A stretch of DNA of 64,000 nt from Eukaryota sp. TZLM1-RC (lineage: Eukaryota > Metamonada: BaSk clade), in NCBI GenBank assembly GCA_040285825.1, contig JAUPSS010000008.1:372001-436000 (forward strand), in the 5' to 3' direction. The translations under genes and the position numbers were made by a program. Position 1 is the first letter of the stretch, and each line of letters opens with the position of its first letter. This document shows positions 49,456-60,191 of this stretch, in pieces. The notes beneath the pieces were generated by a model. The model had not been told where the DNA came from. It saw only the letters and a list, made by a program, of their open reading frames with translations, and searched no databases.

Positions 49456-51279
49456 CTACGACATACTCCTAAATTCTTCCAACATGGCCATAACATCATC
49501 TTCATTTGAAACACTGTCCAAAGAAGCGACTGCATCAGGATTACTGTGCGCCAAATCGGAAACTTCCAAATCAAACTGCCCAATTTGATTGTCAATTTGT
49601 TGAGATAAATCTTCAACTGATTCCTCCACTTGTTGGGTACATGACCTATTATCAAGCAATTCTTCGTTTAACTCAAGGTCTTCGTTCTTTAGTTCCCTTT
49701 GTTGAGATTTTGTTAAACATTTGCTCTTTTCTAGTTCTGACCATGCAGCTTGGACTTGCACAAGATAGGAGCTTTCACGATCAGAGTAATTATTATTTAC
49801 AATATGATTATCATTACCAGCAAAAGAACTGTCCTCTGGTTTGTAAAGATTAAAACTAGGTCGACTGGGAGAAAAGATAGTATCTCGAACACTTGGAGTT
49901 GACTGTCGTTGACTTTCTGGACTTTTTTGAACCACTGATTTGACCCTTGATTGGGTTTGTCTAACCAATTCCTCCTCAAATAAAGTTTCCCCACGGCCTC
50001 GTTGACTTTTGACGACTTCTCCACTATTGACCTTATCTTTTGGGCTCTTATCTTTCCTCCACTTTGTGAGTTTAGGACTAAATGTACATGCTTGCAATTC
50101 CTTTTGCATTCGTTCCTGCTTGGCCTGTTCAAGTTCTTGTTCTTTTTTCTGGCGGATTCTGAGTGACCTATCGTACAATGAGTTGCTCCCACTGAACAAA
50201 TTCTTGGAAATTTCAGCAGATTTTCTATTAATATTCGGAGTAAAAGTACACTCAGAAGTTTCCTGTTTTTCCTTTTCTTTCTGCAACAATTCCAACTGCT
50301 GTTGAGTTTTTTCGAGGTGAATTCTTGATCTTTGTACAATGTCTACATCTGACACCACAGACCCACTACTTTTCTTCCTTGGTGACTTTTCCTTTTCCTT
50401 TTCTTGATCTCTTTCCTTTTCCTTTTTTACATCAGGTGAAAAATATAATGGTCTTCTTGCATTTACTGAACTAGAAAGAATTTTTTCAGTATTGGGGTTG
50501 ATGGTTGGAGAAAAAGGACAACTACTCTTCATCACGGTTTCCTCCAAGTTCTTCCTTTTTTCTTCCAGCAAAACACTTTCACTATAAAGCTCCTCAAAAG
50601 GGTCTTCCCTGTGTTTGGTTGGCTCAGAATCTGGATCAGAGGGAATGATGACAGGAGTGAAGAGCTGTTGGCCTGTCGAGAGGTCAACCAGTCTGTGTTT
50701 TAGATCTTGCTTTACATTTAAGCCACGGACCCTAGACTCTTGACTTAGCTTGTAGAGGCGTTCAGTCACAGGTTCTTGGAGGGCTTTGGAGAGCTGTCGG
50801 GAAACAGGGTTAATTTGTGGTTGAAAGTCCTTATCAGAGTTTGGGTCAGAGTAAGACTTTTTCCAGTATTGGTTGGCGTACTTGTCCCATGCTTTGACGG
50901 GACCTTGATGGCCGGTCTGCTGCACTATACGGCGAGAGCGCTCCGACACGAGGGGAGGAGGGGTAACAGGCGCTTCCTCATCGATTTGCTTGCGACGACG
51001 TTCTTCTTCAAGACGTTGCTCACGTCGTTTAGCCCAGAGATTGTTGTAGTCGGCAAAATCGACGGAGGAAGGGCGAGCCTTAGGGGTTTTTATTTTGGAA
51101 GTTATACCAATATCAGGTTTGGGCCGGAGTTGTGCAAGTTCAGCTTCTTGTTTCTCACGTTGATGTACTGAAGCTCGTTGCATTTTTTCAGTTAGCATAG
51201 CCTTACCGGTATGATAGAGTCTTTCACCAGGGTTTTCAAAAGTAGAAGGCACATCATGTCTAGGTGAAGACTCTGACAT
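49456..51279 (-). CDS. FxPxI-repeat coiled-coil protein (possibly flagellar/cytoskeletal)
   Basis: An intact 607-residue hydrophilic protein. At least four copies of an F-x-P-x-[IL] motif recur: DFQPQINPVSRQL, CPFSPTINPNTEKI, CTFTPNINRKSAEI and CTFSPKLTKWR, each in an S/T/N-rich linker next to a charged helix (for example LLQKEKEKQETSE and RQKKEQELEQAKQERMQKE). Short LY motifs precede some helices (ERLYKLSQES, SLYDRSLRIRQ). Similar architecture is seen in many protist axoneme- and basal-body-associated proteins. The C-terminal 100 residues are acidic. I do not recognise a named orthologue. Confidence 0.65.
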   Translation of the reverse strand: MSESSPRHDVPSTFENPGERLYHTGKAMLTEKMQRASVHQREKQEAELAQLRPKPDIGITSKIKTPKARPSSVDFADYNNLWAKRREQRLEEERRRKQIDEEAPVTPPPLVSERSRRIVQQTGHQGPVKAWDKYANQYWKKSYSDPNSDKDFQPQINPVSRQLSKALQEPVTERLYKLSQESRVRGLNVKQDLKHRLVDLSTGQQLFTPVIIPSDPDSEPTKHREDPFEELYSESVLLEEKRKNLEETVMKSSCPFSPTINPNTEKILSSSVNARRPLYFSPDVKKEKERDQEKEKEKSPRKKSSGSVVSDVDIVQRSRIHLEKTQQQLELLQKEKEKQETSECTFTPNINRKSAEISKNLFSGSNSLYDRSLRIRQKKEQELEQAKQERMQKELQACTFSPKLTKWRKDKSPKDKVNSGEVVKSQRGRGETLFEEELVRQTQSRVKSVVQKSPESQRQSTPSVRDTIFSPSRPSFNLYKPEDSSFAGNDNHIVNNNYSDRESSYLVQVQAAWSELEKSKCLTKSQQRELKNEDLELNEELLDNRSCTQQVEESVEDLSQQIDNQIGQFDLEVSDLAHSNPDAVASLDSVSNEDDVMAMLEEFRSMS

Positions 51280-51559
51280 GATCTATAAGTAATCGATAGT
51301 AAACAGTAGTAAATAGTGGTAATGCTGAAATTCTTTGGTATTGTTTCTTTCCATGCTGATACTATCTTAATCTTAATCTTTCTATCTTAATGCTAATTCT
51401 CTAAACATTCTTTCCCATACTCATTGATCGTTGCAATACCATTGGTCTACAATTATCATGAATATGAGAGTACGTAATCCTGTACATGTTCAGAGCACTG
51501 TTAACATCCCTATCCCATTGTCCTGTATTTGATTGAACAACAATGATTTTCCATTTATT

Positions 51560-54193
51560 TTAACGTACATGGCGAATTTTACTAATGACACTCCTGGCCC
51601 ATTTTGCAGCTTCTTCTACATCAGCATCATGTGAGCTTCTTCCTTTTTTAACTAAATCATCTATTGCCTTGTTTTGCAAATACGTAGAAACTGTTGCTCC
51701 CAGCACACTGCCGACATCACCAATTAAGTTAATAGCAGCAGCTAAAACATCGTCGTTTCTGTACTTGTCATTTGCAACATTAACAATGTAAACAAACATA
51801 TTATCAATATAAGGTTGTAATAACAATCCCTTTTTTTCTGGTTTTAGACCTTGGAGTAAACCAGTGTAGACATCGAAAACAGCTTGCCGAAGAGAATTAA
51901 CCCACAGTATTTGATCTTCATCTTCAGGATTCGAAATGTTGATTTGTTTTGCAGCATTCAATAACTCAATGGTTTCGGGAATATATTGCTCAAACGCCCC
52001 GCCACAGACCAGAGCGTAATCCCCAAGAATTGATAACAGCATTGGACGTGTGAATGGATCAGTATTAGCATCTCTTAACAAAGCAACGGTAGCGGCATAA
52101 AAAGTGGGTAAATAAGGAACAAAAGCACGGTCTAGGGCACGACAGACGTCACCAGCTGCTCCAATTGCAAGGGTTAAAACTCTGACAGGGCCACCAGTAG
52201 ATAAACCATTCATTAAATGAGGACCAAATGCATCCATATAACGAGCAAATTCCGCTCCAATAGCAGTAGCAAGGGCTCCGACCGCCATCAAAACTTCTTC
52301 AAAAACTGTTTTGTGTGGGTACTTCAACACTTCAAGGAAACACATCATTAAAGAATCAGCATAGGGTCTAACTGAACCTCGAAGTCTGGTACAAATAGCA
52401 TGGAAAAGGCCACATAAATGACTCTGTAAATCAAATATTTCTTCTCGGTCAGCAGAAGTGAGTCCAGCTTGTCCAAATGTTGCTTTCATTCGCTCAATTA
52501 GAGGATTAACAAGTTCTGAAATTGTAGGTAAAGAGTCCTCAGCTGAAAAAAGGATAATATTATTAAGTGTTTCATAAGCAGAAATTCTTAGATTAGATAC
52601 ATCTGCATCTGGCCTTGATGAACACTGTAACAATTCCCTTATAGAACGGACAATGTAAGGAGATAAAGCATGGGAGGGTTGATCACGGAGACCCTCAAAC
52701 GACTCTGCAAGATTGTACAAGGCCCAGCAAGCATTATTAGCCACTCTTGCTTCTTGAGAAAGTGAGTAGTAAATAGCATCCATCAGGGTGGGGAGCCATT
52801 TATCCTTGACTGAATCAGAGTGGAATAAACAAATTTGACCAAGTGCCCAAACAGCAGAATCCTTTACAGAAATAGAATCATCTTTTAATAATTTGAATAG
52901 AGCGGGAATTCCTTGAGAAATAACAGGTTCAAGTTTAGACCCTGAAGGTCCATCCATGATAGAACCAAATGCCATGACTGATGCATCCCTGTATTGCCAT
53001 TCCTGAGAGTTAATGTTTTGAGAAAGGAAAGGAATGACATGCTCAACAATGTCGTCTGTAACACAATTAGACAAATGTTCTAAACAAGTGGCTGCTGACA
53101 ATGCAACAGTCCATTCTTCCTCTTCTTCATACTCTTCAACCCTAGTTAAGGCCTGGAGAATAAGAGGAACAATCCATGGAAGAACACGGCGAGTGTATTC
53201 AGCAGAGGCAACCTCTGGGGGTCTATTCTGTTCAGCTGCTTCCCTTGCCTCTTCATGGAACTCCTCCTCAACGGCAGCAATAGTGCTCCAAAACTCAATA
53301 CCTTGCTTAGCCACTTCATCGGACTGGGAACGGATAGCGTTGCAGGTGAGTTCAAAGAGTTTTTCCATGTGCTCATTTAGTTTTTCATAGTAAAAACCAG
53401 CAATTTTGTTTAGACACATCAAAGATTTAGTTTGAACTTTGGTATCTTGATGCTGTGCGGCAGACATTACTTGATCCATTAGATACTTGCGATGCTCGGC
53501 TTGATCCATATTAGTGGTGATAAACTCAAGAGAGTTGTAGAGAGCATCACATGCAGCGATTTTGACAGAAACAGAAGTTTCAGAGGGACTGAGACCGGTG
53601 CATATTCCATTGAGAATAGCACTTGATTCAGGAGCAAGTACGTCAGGATGGATTTCTTCACAAATGTATCCAATAGCCTTCAAAACAGATTCACGAAGAT
53701 ACTCCTGGGGTTGGGCAAGGCCAGAGACAAGACTGGGGAGAAGCTCAGGCCACATCGTTTGGGGGAGTTCGATCAAAGCAATCTTGGCTAATGCTTGTGT
53801 TGAAGACCATCTGGCCTCAGCTGTGGGCGATGCCAAAGTTCGAAAGACTATGGTTTTGACCTCAGTACGGGCGTCAGGGGAGAGGCCGAGCCAAATCTGT
53901 GCATTGTCATTGTTGAGTCTGATGTCAATGGCATTCTTTAAAGCTAGACCGGCAAGAGAACGAGTAGTGGCTGGACGATCCTCCTTCCCCAGTTCAGAAG
54001 CAAGTGAACAAACATATTGCCCCTGAAATCAGATGTAAAAGTCAAACATACAGGGTTTTCTTGTTTGATGCGCTGAAGATCAGCTTCGGCTTGTTTTTGA
54101 ACCGATGCATCTACAATAAGAGAAAATACATGAAGCCAAACCATCGGAGCGTTGGGAGTTTTGTAACACAGTAAACAAATCAATAGTCTGCAT
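51560..54193 (-). CDS. KPNB1: importin subunit beta-1 (karyopherin beta), three exons
   Basis: Exon 1 54193-54142, exon 2 54110-54052, exon 3 54022-51560, giving 857 residues, close to the 876 of human importin beta. Exon 1 begins MQTIDLFTVLQ; the exon 1/2 junction gives SDDASVQKQAEADLQ, and the exon 2/3 junction gives QENPGQYVCSLASELG and then TTRSLAGLALKNAID, all matching the first HEAT repeats. The rest is an uninterrupted HEAT solenoid, including the acidic loop EEYEEEEEWTVALSAATCLE that contacts Ran and the conserved NACWALYNLAE. It carries importin-alpha or cargo through the nuclear pore. Introns are 31 nt (54141-54111, GTTTGG..TTGTAG) and 29 nt (54051-54023, GTATGT..TTTCAG). A family 1 retrotransposon sits about 105 bp upstream. 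Confidence 0.95.
54023..54051 (-). other. 29-nt intron in importin beta (intron 2)
   Basis: GTATGT at the 5' end and GATTTCAG at the 3' end. Removal joins ..KQENP to GQYVCS.. and restores the conserved HEAT-repeat reading frame. Confidence 0.85.
54111..54141 (-). other. 31-nt intron in importin beta (intron 1)
   Basis: Starts GTTTGG and ends TTATTGTAG. It splits the second Asp codon of ..RSDDASV... The 5' splice site is weaker than GTATGT, but retention would shift the frame away from the conserved start. Confidence 0.7.
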
Positions 54194-54298
54194 AAGGAGG
54201 TTATTGATGTTAAAAGGCTAAGAAAGAGGACAGAATATAGTTGGAGGTTGTGGGAAATTCAAATACAAATTATGGAACAAAATTCTCGTTCAATGACT

Positions 54299-55206
54299 AT
54301 AATATTTGCAGCTCGGCTGTTTTAAATCAAGATCTTCACTCATTGTTATTGGAAAAGGGTGTTTGTGAAAACAAGGTGTCAGATTCTTCACTTTTTGTAA
54401 CCATTGTACCACGAAGATTTGGATTGTGTGCTACTAATGAAGCATTTGTAACAAAAATGAGATTATATTTGAACATCCCCATTAACCAATTATTATCAAA
54501 AGAAAAATGTATTTGTTCGAATTCACCTCAACTCACTTTGCGCCATGCTCTAAATTGCTCTAAATTGATAACTTATCGTTCTTCATTACATGATGCTGTT
54601 AGAGACACTGTTTTCAATATGTCACAAACTGCAAGGATATCGTGTATCAAAGAGCCCCCTGCTGAAAGAAACACTTTCTCTGAATAATTTTGGTTCTGAT
54701 GATAGAGGTGATGTATATTGTGATTGGATTGATAATTCTGAAGCTATTGTTGACTTTGTCTCATGTAATGTTGCAAACGATACTTTGGTTCACAGAAGAA
54801 AACTTAATCCTGTGGCTGCTCTGGATTTTAAAGCAAAAGAAAAACATAGAAAATATGATAAAGAAATTGAAGATGCAAATATCGATAGAAATACACAGCT
54901 GGTTTTTATTGCTTTTCCATTTTCGATAAATGGAAGATTATCAGTTGAAGCAGAAACTTTTTTGGATGACTTCCAAAAAATGGTGAAAGAAAAAACAATG
55001 AAAAGATTTGATATTTTTTTATGGCGTTCACGGATTCAATTTGCCATTATTAATAGATTACCGCGGTTTTTCAATCGAATTAGAGAAGCTTTAGCTAGAC
55101 AGCAAGCAAATCAAGATTTTGTAGAGGAAATCTTGGTTTAATGATAGTCGTCCCATTAGTTATGATTTAATTTAATCAAGTGTGCAAATTCAATAAATTA
55201 AAATTA
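54299..55206 (+). mobile_element. family 1 REL-type non-LTR retrotransposon, copy E (5'-truncated)
   Basis: Flanked by an exact 10-bp duplication TTCAATGACT (54289-54298 and 55207-55216). It starts at ATAATATTTGCAGCTCGG, inside the coding region, and carries the Cys-His motif and endonuclease to the normal stop (TAA 55139-55141). A single extra C near 54655 (GAGCCCCCT versus GAGCCCCT) splits the frame. The tail after TTCAATAAA is TTAAAATTA. It lies between the 5' side of importin beta and the 3' side of the eIF4G-like gene. Confidence 0.93.
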
Positions 55207-55306
55207 TTCAATGACTTATTTTAAGTATTAGACTATACATCACAAAAAACAAAAGCAATACAAAGCAATTTACCAAAAAACAAAAAAGAACTAAATAAAA
55301 TTAAAA

Positions 55307-57454
55307 CTATGCTTGCACCTCCAACACTAACCACTCTGCATCTTCACCAATTTCTTCCAGGTAAGCCTTAAAGGGTTTCAACACATCCTCTCTTGTAAAT
55401 TCATCCTCAATCTTGCTGAAAGCATCAACAACAATAGAATGAGTAATGTACCCCTTCTCTAACCAAAACATCACAAATTTAGCAATTACTGCTGGGCAAA
55501 GAGGGAAATCTTCCATCAATTCAACAAGTTTGGTTTCCATAAACTTATTAAATCCAGATACAATAATGTTCTTGGTGATATGACCCCTTTCAACAAGCAC
55601 CTTAAAGATTGAGAAAAAGTGATTAATCATTTCAACTTTAGGATTTTTGTTGATAAACGTATAGAGCACCAATGCCAAAAGGTCTACCTTTTTTTCATTT
55701 AATCGAACTCCAAAATCAGCATAGGCAGAGACAGCATCTTCAATGCCCATTTGATCAAGTTTCTTAATAAAATCTTTAACTTTAACCTCAGAAATTTCTT
55801 GTTCTGGCCGTGTTTGGCGAAGGTTTCTGACATCTTGGGTCCTTCCTTTGCGTCCCTTGACAGTGGTGAAACCATCAACCTCTTGACGTCTTGATTCCTC
55901 TTCCTGGGCTTTTTGTTCGGCCAACAGACGAGATTGATTTTCATGTTGTTCTTTCTTTGTTAAATAAAAATCGTAAAAGTTGGCACACAAGCACCTCGAT
56001 CTTGTGTCAACCTCCTCATCTTTGGAGAACTCAAGTACCTTACTAGCTACGGTATCAATAAATTCATTAATAGCAGCCTTTTGGAGAATACGAGTCCACA
56101 GAGTAACAAGAGCTTCTACCACACCACCAACATAGGGTCTTTTGACAAGTTCGCCAGAAATATGAGCAGCAACACCAGGTTCAAAAACACCCTCTAGAAT
56201 CAAAGTGGCAACAAATTCAATATTACCAAGGATTTGAGCTTTGAGTTTACGTTCCCGGTAAAACCTTTCAGCATCCAATTGATCTTCGGTTACGTCCCCA
56301 TCGTTCTTAAACCGTTCTCTTTTGACTTTTTCAATTTCCGCATCAGAAACTTTCCATTCTTCATCTTGAAGGAAGTATTTTTGGAAATTTGTCTGACAGC
56401 GGTGCACTAATCTACGGTTGAATCCTTGATCAGTTTCAGTTGCGGGGAGTTTAGAGGTGAGTTCCTTACAAAGTTCGGCATAAAGAGTCATGAAAGTGGG
56501 TTCAAGAGTGGCCTTATCGAATAAAAACTCTGTAAAATCATCCTGAAGTTCAATAATTTGGTCATCATTGAGAGATTGACTGTCTTTTGACTTTTTAAGG
56601 AAGACATCAACAATTTCTTTAATGATCTTGCCTTTATTAGCACCAGAAAGCTTGTTGAGGAGCCCTCTACAATGCTTTCTAACGGCAACACCAGCATCCT
56701 GCTTCATCTGTGCTCTTTGCTTATTGATATCGTAAGCATTAGCACTTTTTGGTAGGGGCTGGGCAGCAATACCGGAACGAGGAGTAGCTTTTCTACTGTG
56801 GGAATGACTACTGCCTCTGGGTTGGCCGCGTTTGGAACCTCCTCGGTTATTGCCAGATCTGTTGCCTCTGTTGGCATTCTGGCTAAGGTTATTGTGACGG
56901 GAAACCATTTCCAGCAACCTTTTGGTTAGTTCATTATCTGCTGGACAATGGTCTTTCATTTGCGTGAATGTATCCTTTGAATACTGAATCTTTTCAGATT
57001 TTGATGATGAACTGGAGAGAGCTGAGGTCCTACCTTCGTCGTCGGTCGTGTGGGTCTGGGTATTTTCTAACCCGGGGGGAGGGGTGGCAGTGTTGTAGGT
57101 AGGACGCGGTTCCTGTGAGGGAATGGTGACAGCTGGGAGTTGTGAAGAGGACGGTTCTTCGGGAGTGGGAGACCTTTCAGGATTGGTTTCTTCTGCGTCT
57201 TTAACTGAGGGATTATCTTGAGATTTCTTCTCGTTGCGAAGTTTATTCAAGTCTGGTACGACTACAGGTTTTTCGGCTTGCGAGGATGTGTCAGCAGCTG
57301 GAGGCTGTGTGACAGGAGCTGAAGCAGGTACTGCAGGAGCAGTGAGGGCCTTTGGTATGTACTCTGGAATCTTCTCGACGTTACCAAACCTGCTTTTAGG
57401 CTTCGGGTTAAAACCAGGAACCTCATCAGGTTTTATTTTGTCAAACTTCCCCAT
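55307..57454 (-). CDS. eIF4G-like translation initiation factor (MIF4G and MA3 domains)
   Basis: Start placed at ATG 57454 (MGKFDKIKPDEVPGFN), giving 715 residues; the open frame extends 13 codons upstream. Residues 1-230 are a Pro/Ser/Gln-rich, low-complexity region ending in an Asn/Arg/Gly-rich stretch (NRGNRSGNNRGGSKRGQPRG). A MIF4G-type HEAT domain follows (about 255-480), with VRKHCRGLLNKLSGANKGKI, TFMTLYAELCKEL, RRLVHRCQTNFQKYF and AQILGNIEFVATLILEGVF. A C-terminal MA3-like helical domain (about 570-715) ends EDAEWLVLEV. This is the layout of short eIF4G/eIFiso4G forms that scaffold eIF4A and eIF3. No clear YxxxxLphi eIF4E site is seen in the N-terminus. A family 1 retrotransposon is inserted 61 bp upstream of the start codon. 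Confidence 0.85.
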   Translation of the reverse strand: MGKFDKIKPDEVPGFNPKPKSRFGNVEKIPEYIPKALTAPAVPASAPVTQPPAADTSSQAEKPVVVPDLNKLRNEKKSQDNPSVKDAEETNPERSPTPEEPSSSQLPAVTIPSQEPRPTYNTATPPPGLENTQTHTTDDEGRTSALSSSSSKSEKIQYSKDTFTQMKDHCPADNELTKRLLEMVSRHNNLSQNANRGNRSGNNRGGSKRGQPRGSSHSHSRKATPRSGIAAQPLPKSANAYDINKQRAQMKQDAGVAVRKHCRGLLNKLSGANKGKIIKEIVDVFLKKSKDSQSLNDDQIIELQDDFTEFLFDKATLEPTFMTLYAELCKELTSKLPATETDQGFNRRLVHRCQTNFQKYFLQDEEWKVSDAEIEKVKRERFKNDGDVTEDQLDAERFYRERKLKAQILGNIEFVATLILEGVFEPGVAAHISGELVKRPYVGGVVEALVTLWTRILQKAAINEFIDTVASKVLEFSKDEEVDTRSRCLCANFYDFYLTKKEQHENQSRLLAEQKAQEEESRRQEVDGFTTVKGRKGRTQDVRNLRQTRPEQEISEVKVKDFIKKLDQMGIEDAVSAYADFGVRLNEKKVDLLALVLYTFINKNPKVEMINHFFSIFKVLVERGHITKNIIVSGFNKFMETKLVELMEDFPLCPAVIAKFVMFWLEKGYITHSIVVDAFSKIEDEFTREDVLKPFKAYLEEIGEDAEWLVLEVQA

Positions 57455-57515
57455 TGTGTTGATGCGGAGAAGGGAAATAGTCCAGATCCTCAAATTTAAT
57501 TTCGTAATGATTCTC

Positions 57516-60191
57516 GTGTTGCTTAAGCAGGTTCAATGAAAAAGCTAAAAAGATTTTATTACCCTTTCAATATGGTATAAATACTACAGATGGAGTCTCT
57601 TCAGCGATTTTTGCTACTGATGCCTTATTTCGTCAAAATGAATTCAATGTTTGCATGTCATTGGATTTTAGTAATGCTTTCAATTCACTAAGTCGTCGCA
57701 GTATCCATGGTGCTCTATTGCAATATATGCCGGAATTAATACCATATTTTCAATCAACTTATTGCACATATTTTTAGCTACCTTTTATTTATTGAATTTG
57801 CACACTTGATTAAATTAAATCATAACTAATGGGACGACTATCATTAAACCAAGATTTCCTCTACAAAATCTTGACTTGCTTGCTGTCTAGCTAAAGCTTC
57901 TCTAATTCAATTGGAAAACCGCGGTAATCTATTAATTATGGCAAATTGAATCCGTGAACGCCATAAAAAAATATCAAATCTTTTCATTGTTTTTTCTTTC
58001 ACCATTTTTTGGAAGTCATTCAAAAAAGTTTCTGCTTCAACTGATAATCTTCCATTTATCGAAAATGGGAAAGCAATAAAAACCAGCTGTGTATTTCTAT
58101 CAACATTTGCATCTTCAATTTCTTTATCATATTTTCTATGTTTTTCTTTTGCTTTAAAATCCAGAGCAGCCACAGGATTAAGTTTTCTTCTGTGAACCAA
58201 AGTATCGTTTGCAACATTACATGAGACAAAGTCAACAATAGCTTCAGAATTATCAATCCAATCACAGTATACATCACCTCTATCATCAGAACCAAAATTA
58301 TTCAGAGAAAGTGTTTCCTTCAGCAGGGGCTCTTTGCACATATTCTAATTTACATTTTGGTAACAACATTTTGAGTTCATCAAGTGGCGTAAAGCAAGGA
58401 GATCCGTTAGGACCTCTTTTGTTTTGTTTGGCCATCCATCCTATTCTACTGCAAATTCAAGAGATGTTTCCTTCACTAAGAATGATTGCATATATGGATG
58501 ATGTTGTGCTTATTGGTGATTTAAATATTGTGAAAAAAGCAACTGTATGTTTTAAAGAATTATTTACCAAAATTGGTCTCCGACTTAATTTACTTAAATG
58601 TGTTTTGTTATCGAATTCTCCAGTTTCCACAATAATTGATGATATTGAAATTCAAGCCAAATTATATTCAATTGATGCTATTCGTCATTTGGGTTCGTTT
58701 TTAGGAAATAATGATGAAATTACCAAAAAATTGTTTGAAAAGTTGAACTCAATTTCTGACAAAATTGGCCGAATGATGAATTTAGATATCAAAAAACACA
58801 TCAAATTTACCATTATAAGACTGTGTTTTAGTTCCAATTTTAATCATATATTTCGATCTACAAATCCTCTCGTCACTAGACCTTTGGCTCAAAAGTTTAA
58901 TGAGTTACGTGCAAAAGTTTTGTCGCAATTATTAGGATATAAACTGTCCCAAATTCCAGATCATGCTTACCTTAGTCCACATTAGGTGGTTTAGGGTGGA
59001 CGAAGGCTTCTATTCTTACCTCGTGTGCTTTTGTTGGTGGATGCAGAAATGCAATCTTTGAGTTTTCCGAAAGATTTGCAGATTGGGAAGATTTATTGAT
59101 GACAACGCAAAGTTCCACTGTTTTTGCATTAAATGAAGAAATTTCAAGAATTGATGTAGAAAAATGGGGTCGATGTTTTCCCCAATCATTCAATGGCAGC
59201 ATTCCAGAAACAAATGTTTTAAATTTGAAGTACACTCTTCGAACATTACAGAAAAGATTGACTGGAATGTATGAAAAAGATCTTTATAATAATATTTGCA
59301 GCTCGGCTGTTTTAAATCAAGATCTTCACTCATTGTTATTGGAAAAGGGTGTTTGTGAAAACAAGGCGTCAGATTCTTCACTGTTTGTCACCATTGTACC
59401 ACGAAGATTTGGATTGTGTGCCACTAATGAAGCATTTGTAACAAAAATGAGATTATATTTGAACATCCCCATTAACCAATTATTATCAAAAGAAAAATGT
59501 ATTTGTTCGAATTCACCTCAACTCACTTTGCGCCATGCTCTAAATTGCTCTAAATTGATAACTTATCGTTCTTCATTACATGATGCTGTTAGAGACACTG
59601 TTTTCAATATGGCACAAACTGCAAGGATATCGTGTATCAAAGAGCCCCTGCTGAAAGATACACTTTCTCTGAATAATTTTGGTTCTGATGATAGAGGTGA
59701 TGTATACTGTGATTGGATTGATAATTCTGAAGCTATTGTTGACTTTGTCTCATGTAATGTTGCAAACGATACTTTGGTTCACAGAAGAAAACTTAATCCT
59801 GTGGCTGCTCTGGATTTTAAAGCAAAAGAAAAACATAGAAAATATGATAAAGAAATTGAAGATGCAAATGTCGATAGAAATACACAGCTGGTTTTTATTG
59901 CTTTCCCATTTTCGATAAATGGAAGATTATCAGTTGAAGCAGAAACTTTTTTGGATGACTTCCAAAAAATGGTGAAAGAAAAAACAATGAAAAGATTCGA
60001 TATTTTTTTATGGCGTTCACGGATTCAATTTGCCATTATTAATAGATTACCGCGGTTTTTCAATCGAATTAGAGAAGCTTTAGCTAGACAGCAAGCAAAT
60101 CAAGATTTTGTAGAGGAAATCTTGGTTTAATGTTAGTCGTCCCATTAGTTATGATTTAATTTAATCAAGTGTGCAAATTCAATAAATTGAA
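57516..60191 (+). mobile_element. family 1 REL-type non-LTR retrotransposon, copy F (interrupted by copy G)
   Basis: Flanked by an exact 10-bp duplication AATGATTCTC (57506-57515 and 60192-60201). It begins GTGTTGCTTAAGCAGG, inside the RT region, and ends TTCAATAAA plus the tail TTGAA. The RT core (58336-58985) and post-RT/endonuclease region (59096-60130, 344 codons open) are separated by a 2-bp deletion near 58983 (CACATTAGG versus CACATTATGG). Copy G is inserted at 57772-58333 in the opposite orientation. Confidence 0.93.
57772..58333 (-). mobile_element. family 1 non-LTR retrotransposon, copy G, nested in copy F
   Basis: A 562-bp 3' fragment in reverse orientation that splits the RT region of copy F. 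The target duplication is TTGCACATAT (57762-57771 and 58334-58343), and removing the insert rejoins the copy F sequence exactly. It carries only the endonuclease C-terminus (minus-strand codons from about 58341 to 57907). Its 3' end has the longest extra tail in the set, 16 nt (57772-57787). Confidence 0.93.

Noticed and set aside
53562-54026. 154-codon plus-strand ORF opposite importin beta
   Set aside because: Antisense to well-conserved HEAT repeats and to the intron 2 acceptor; a chance frame.
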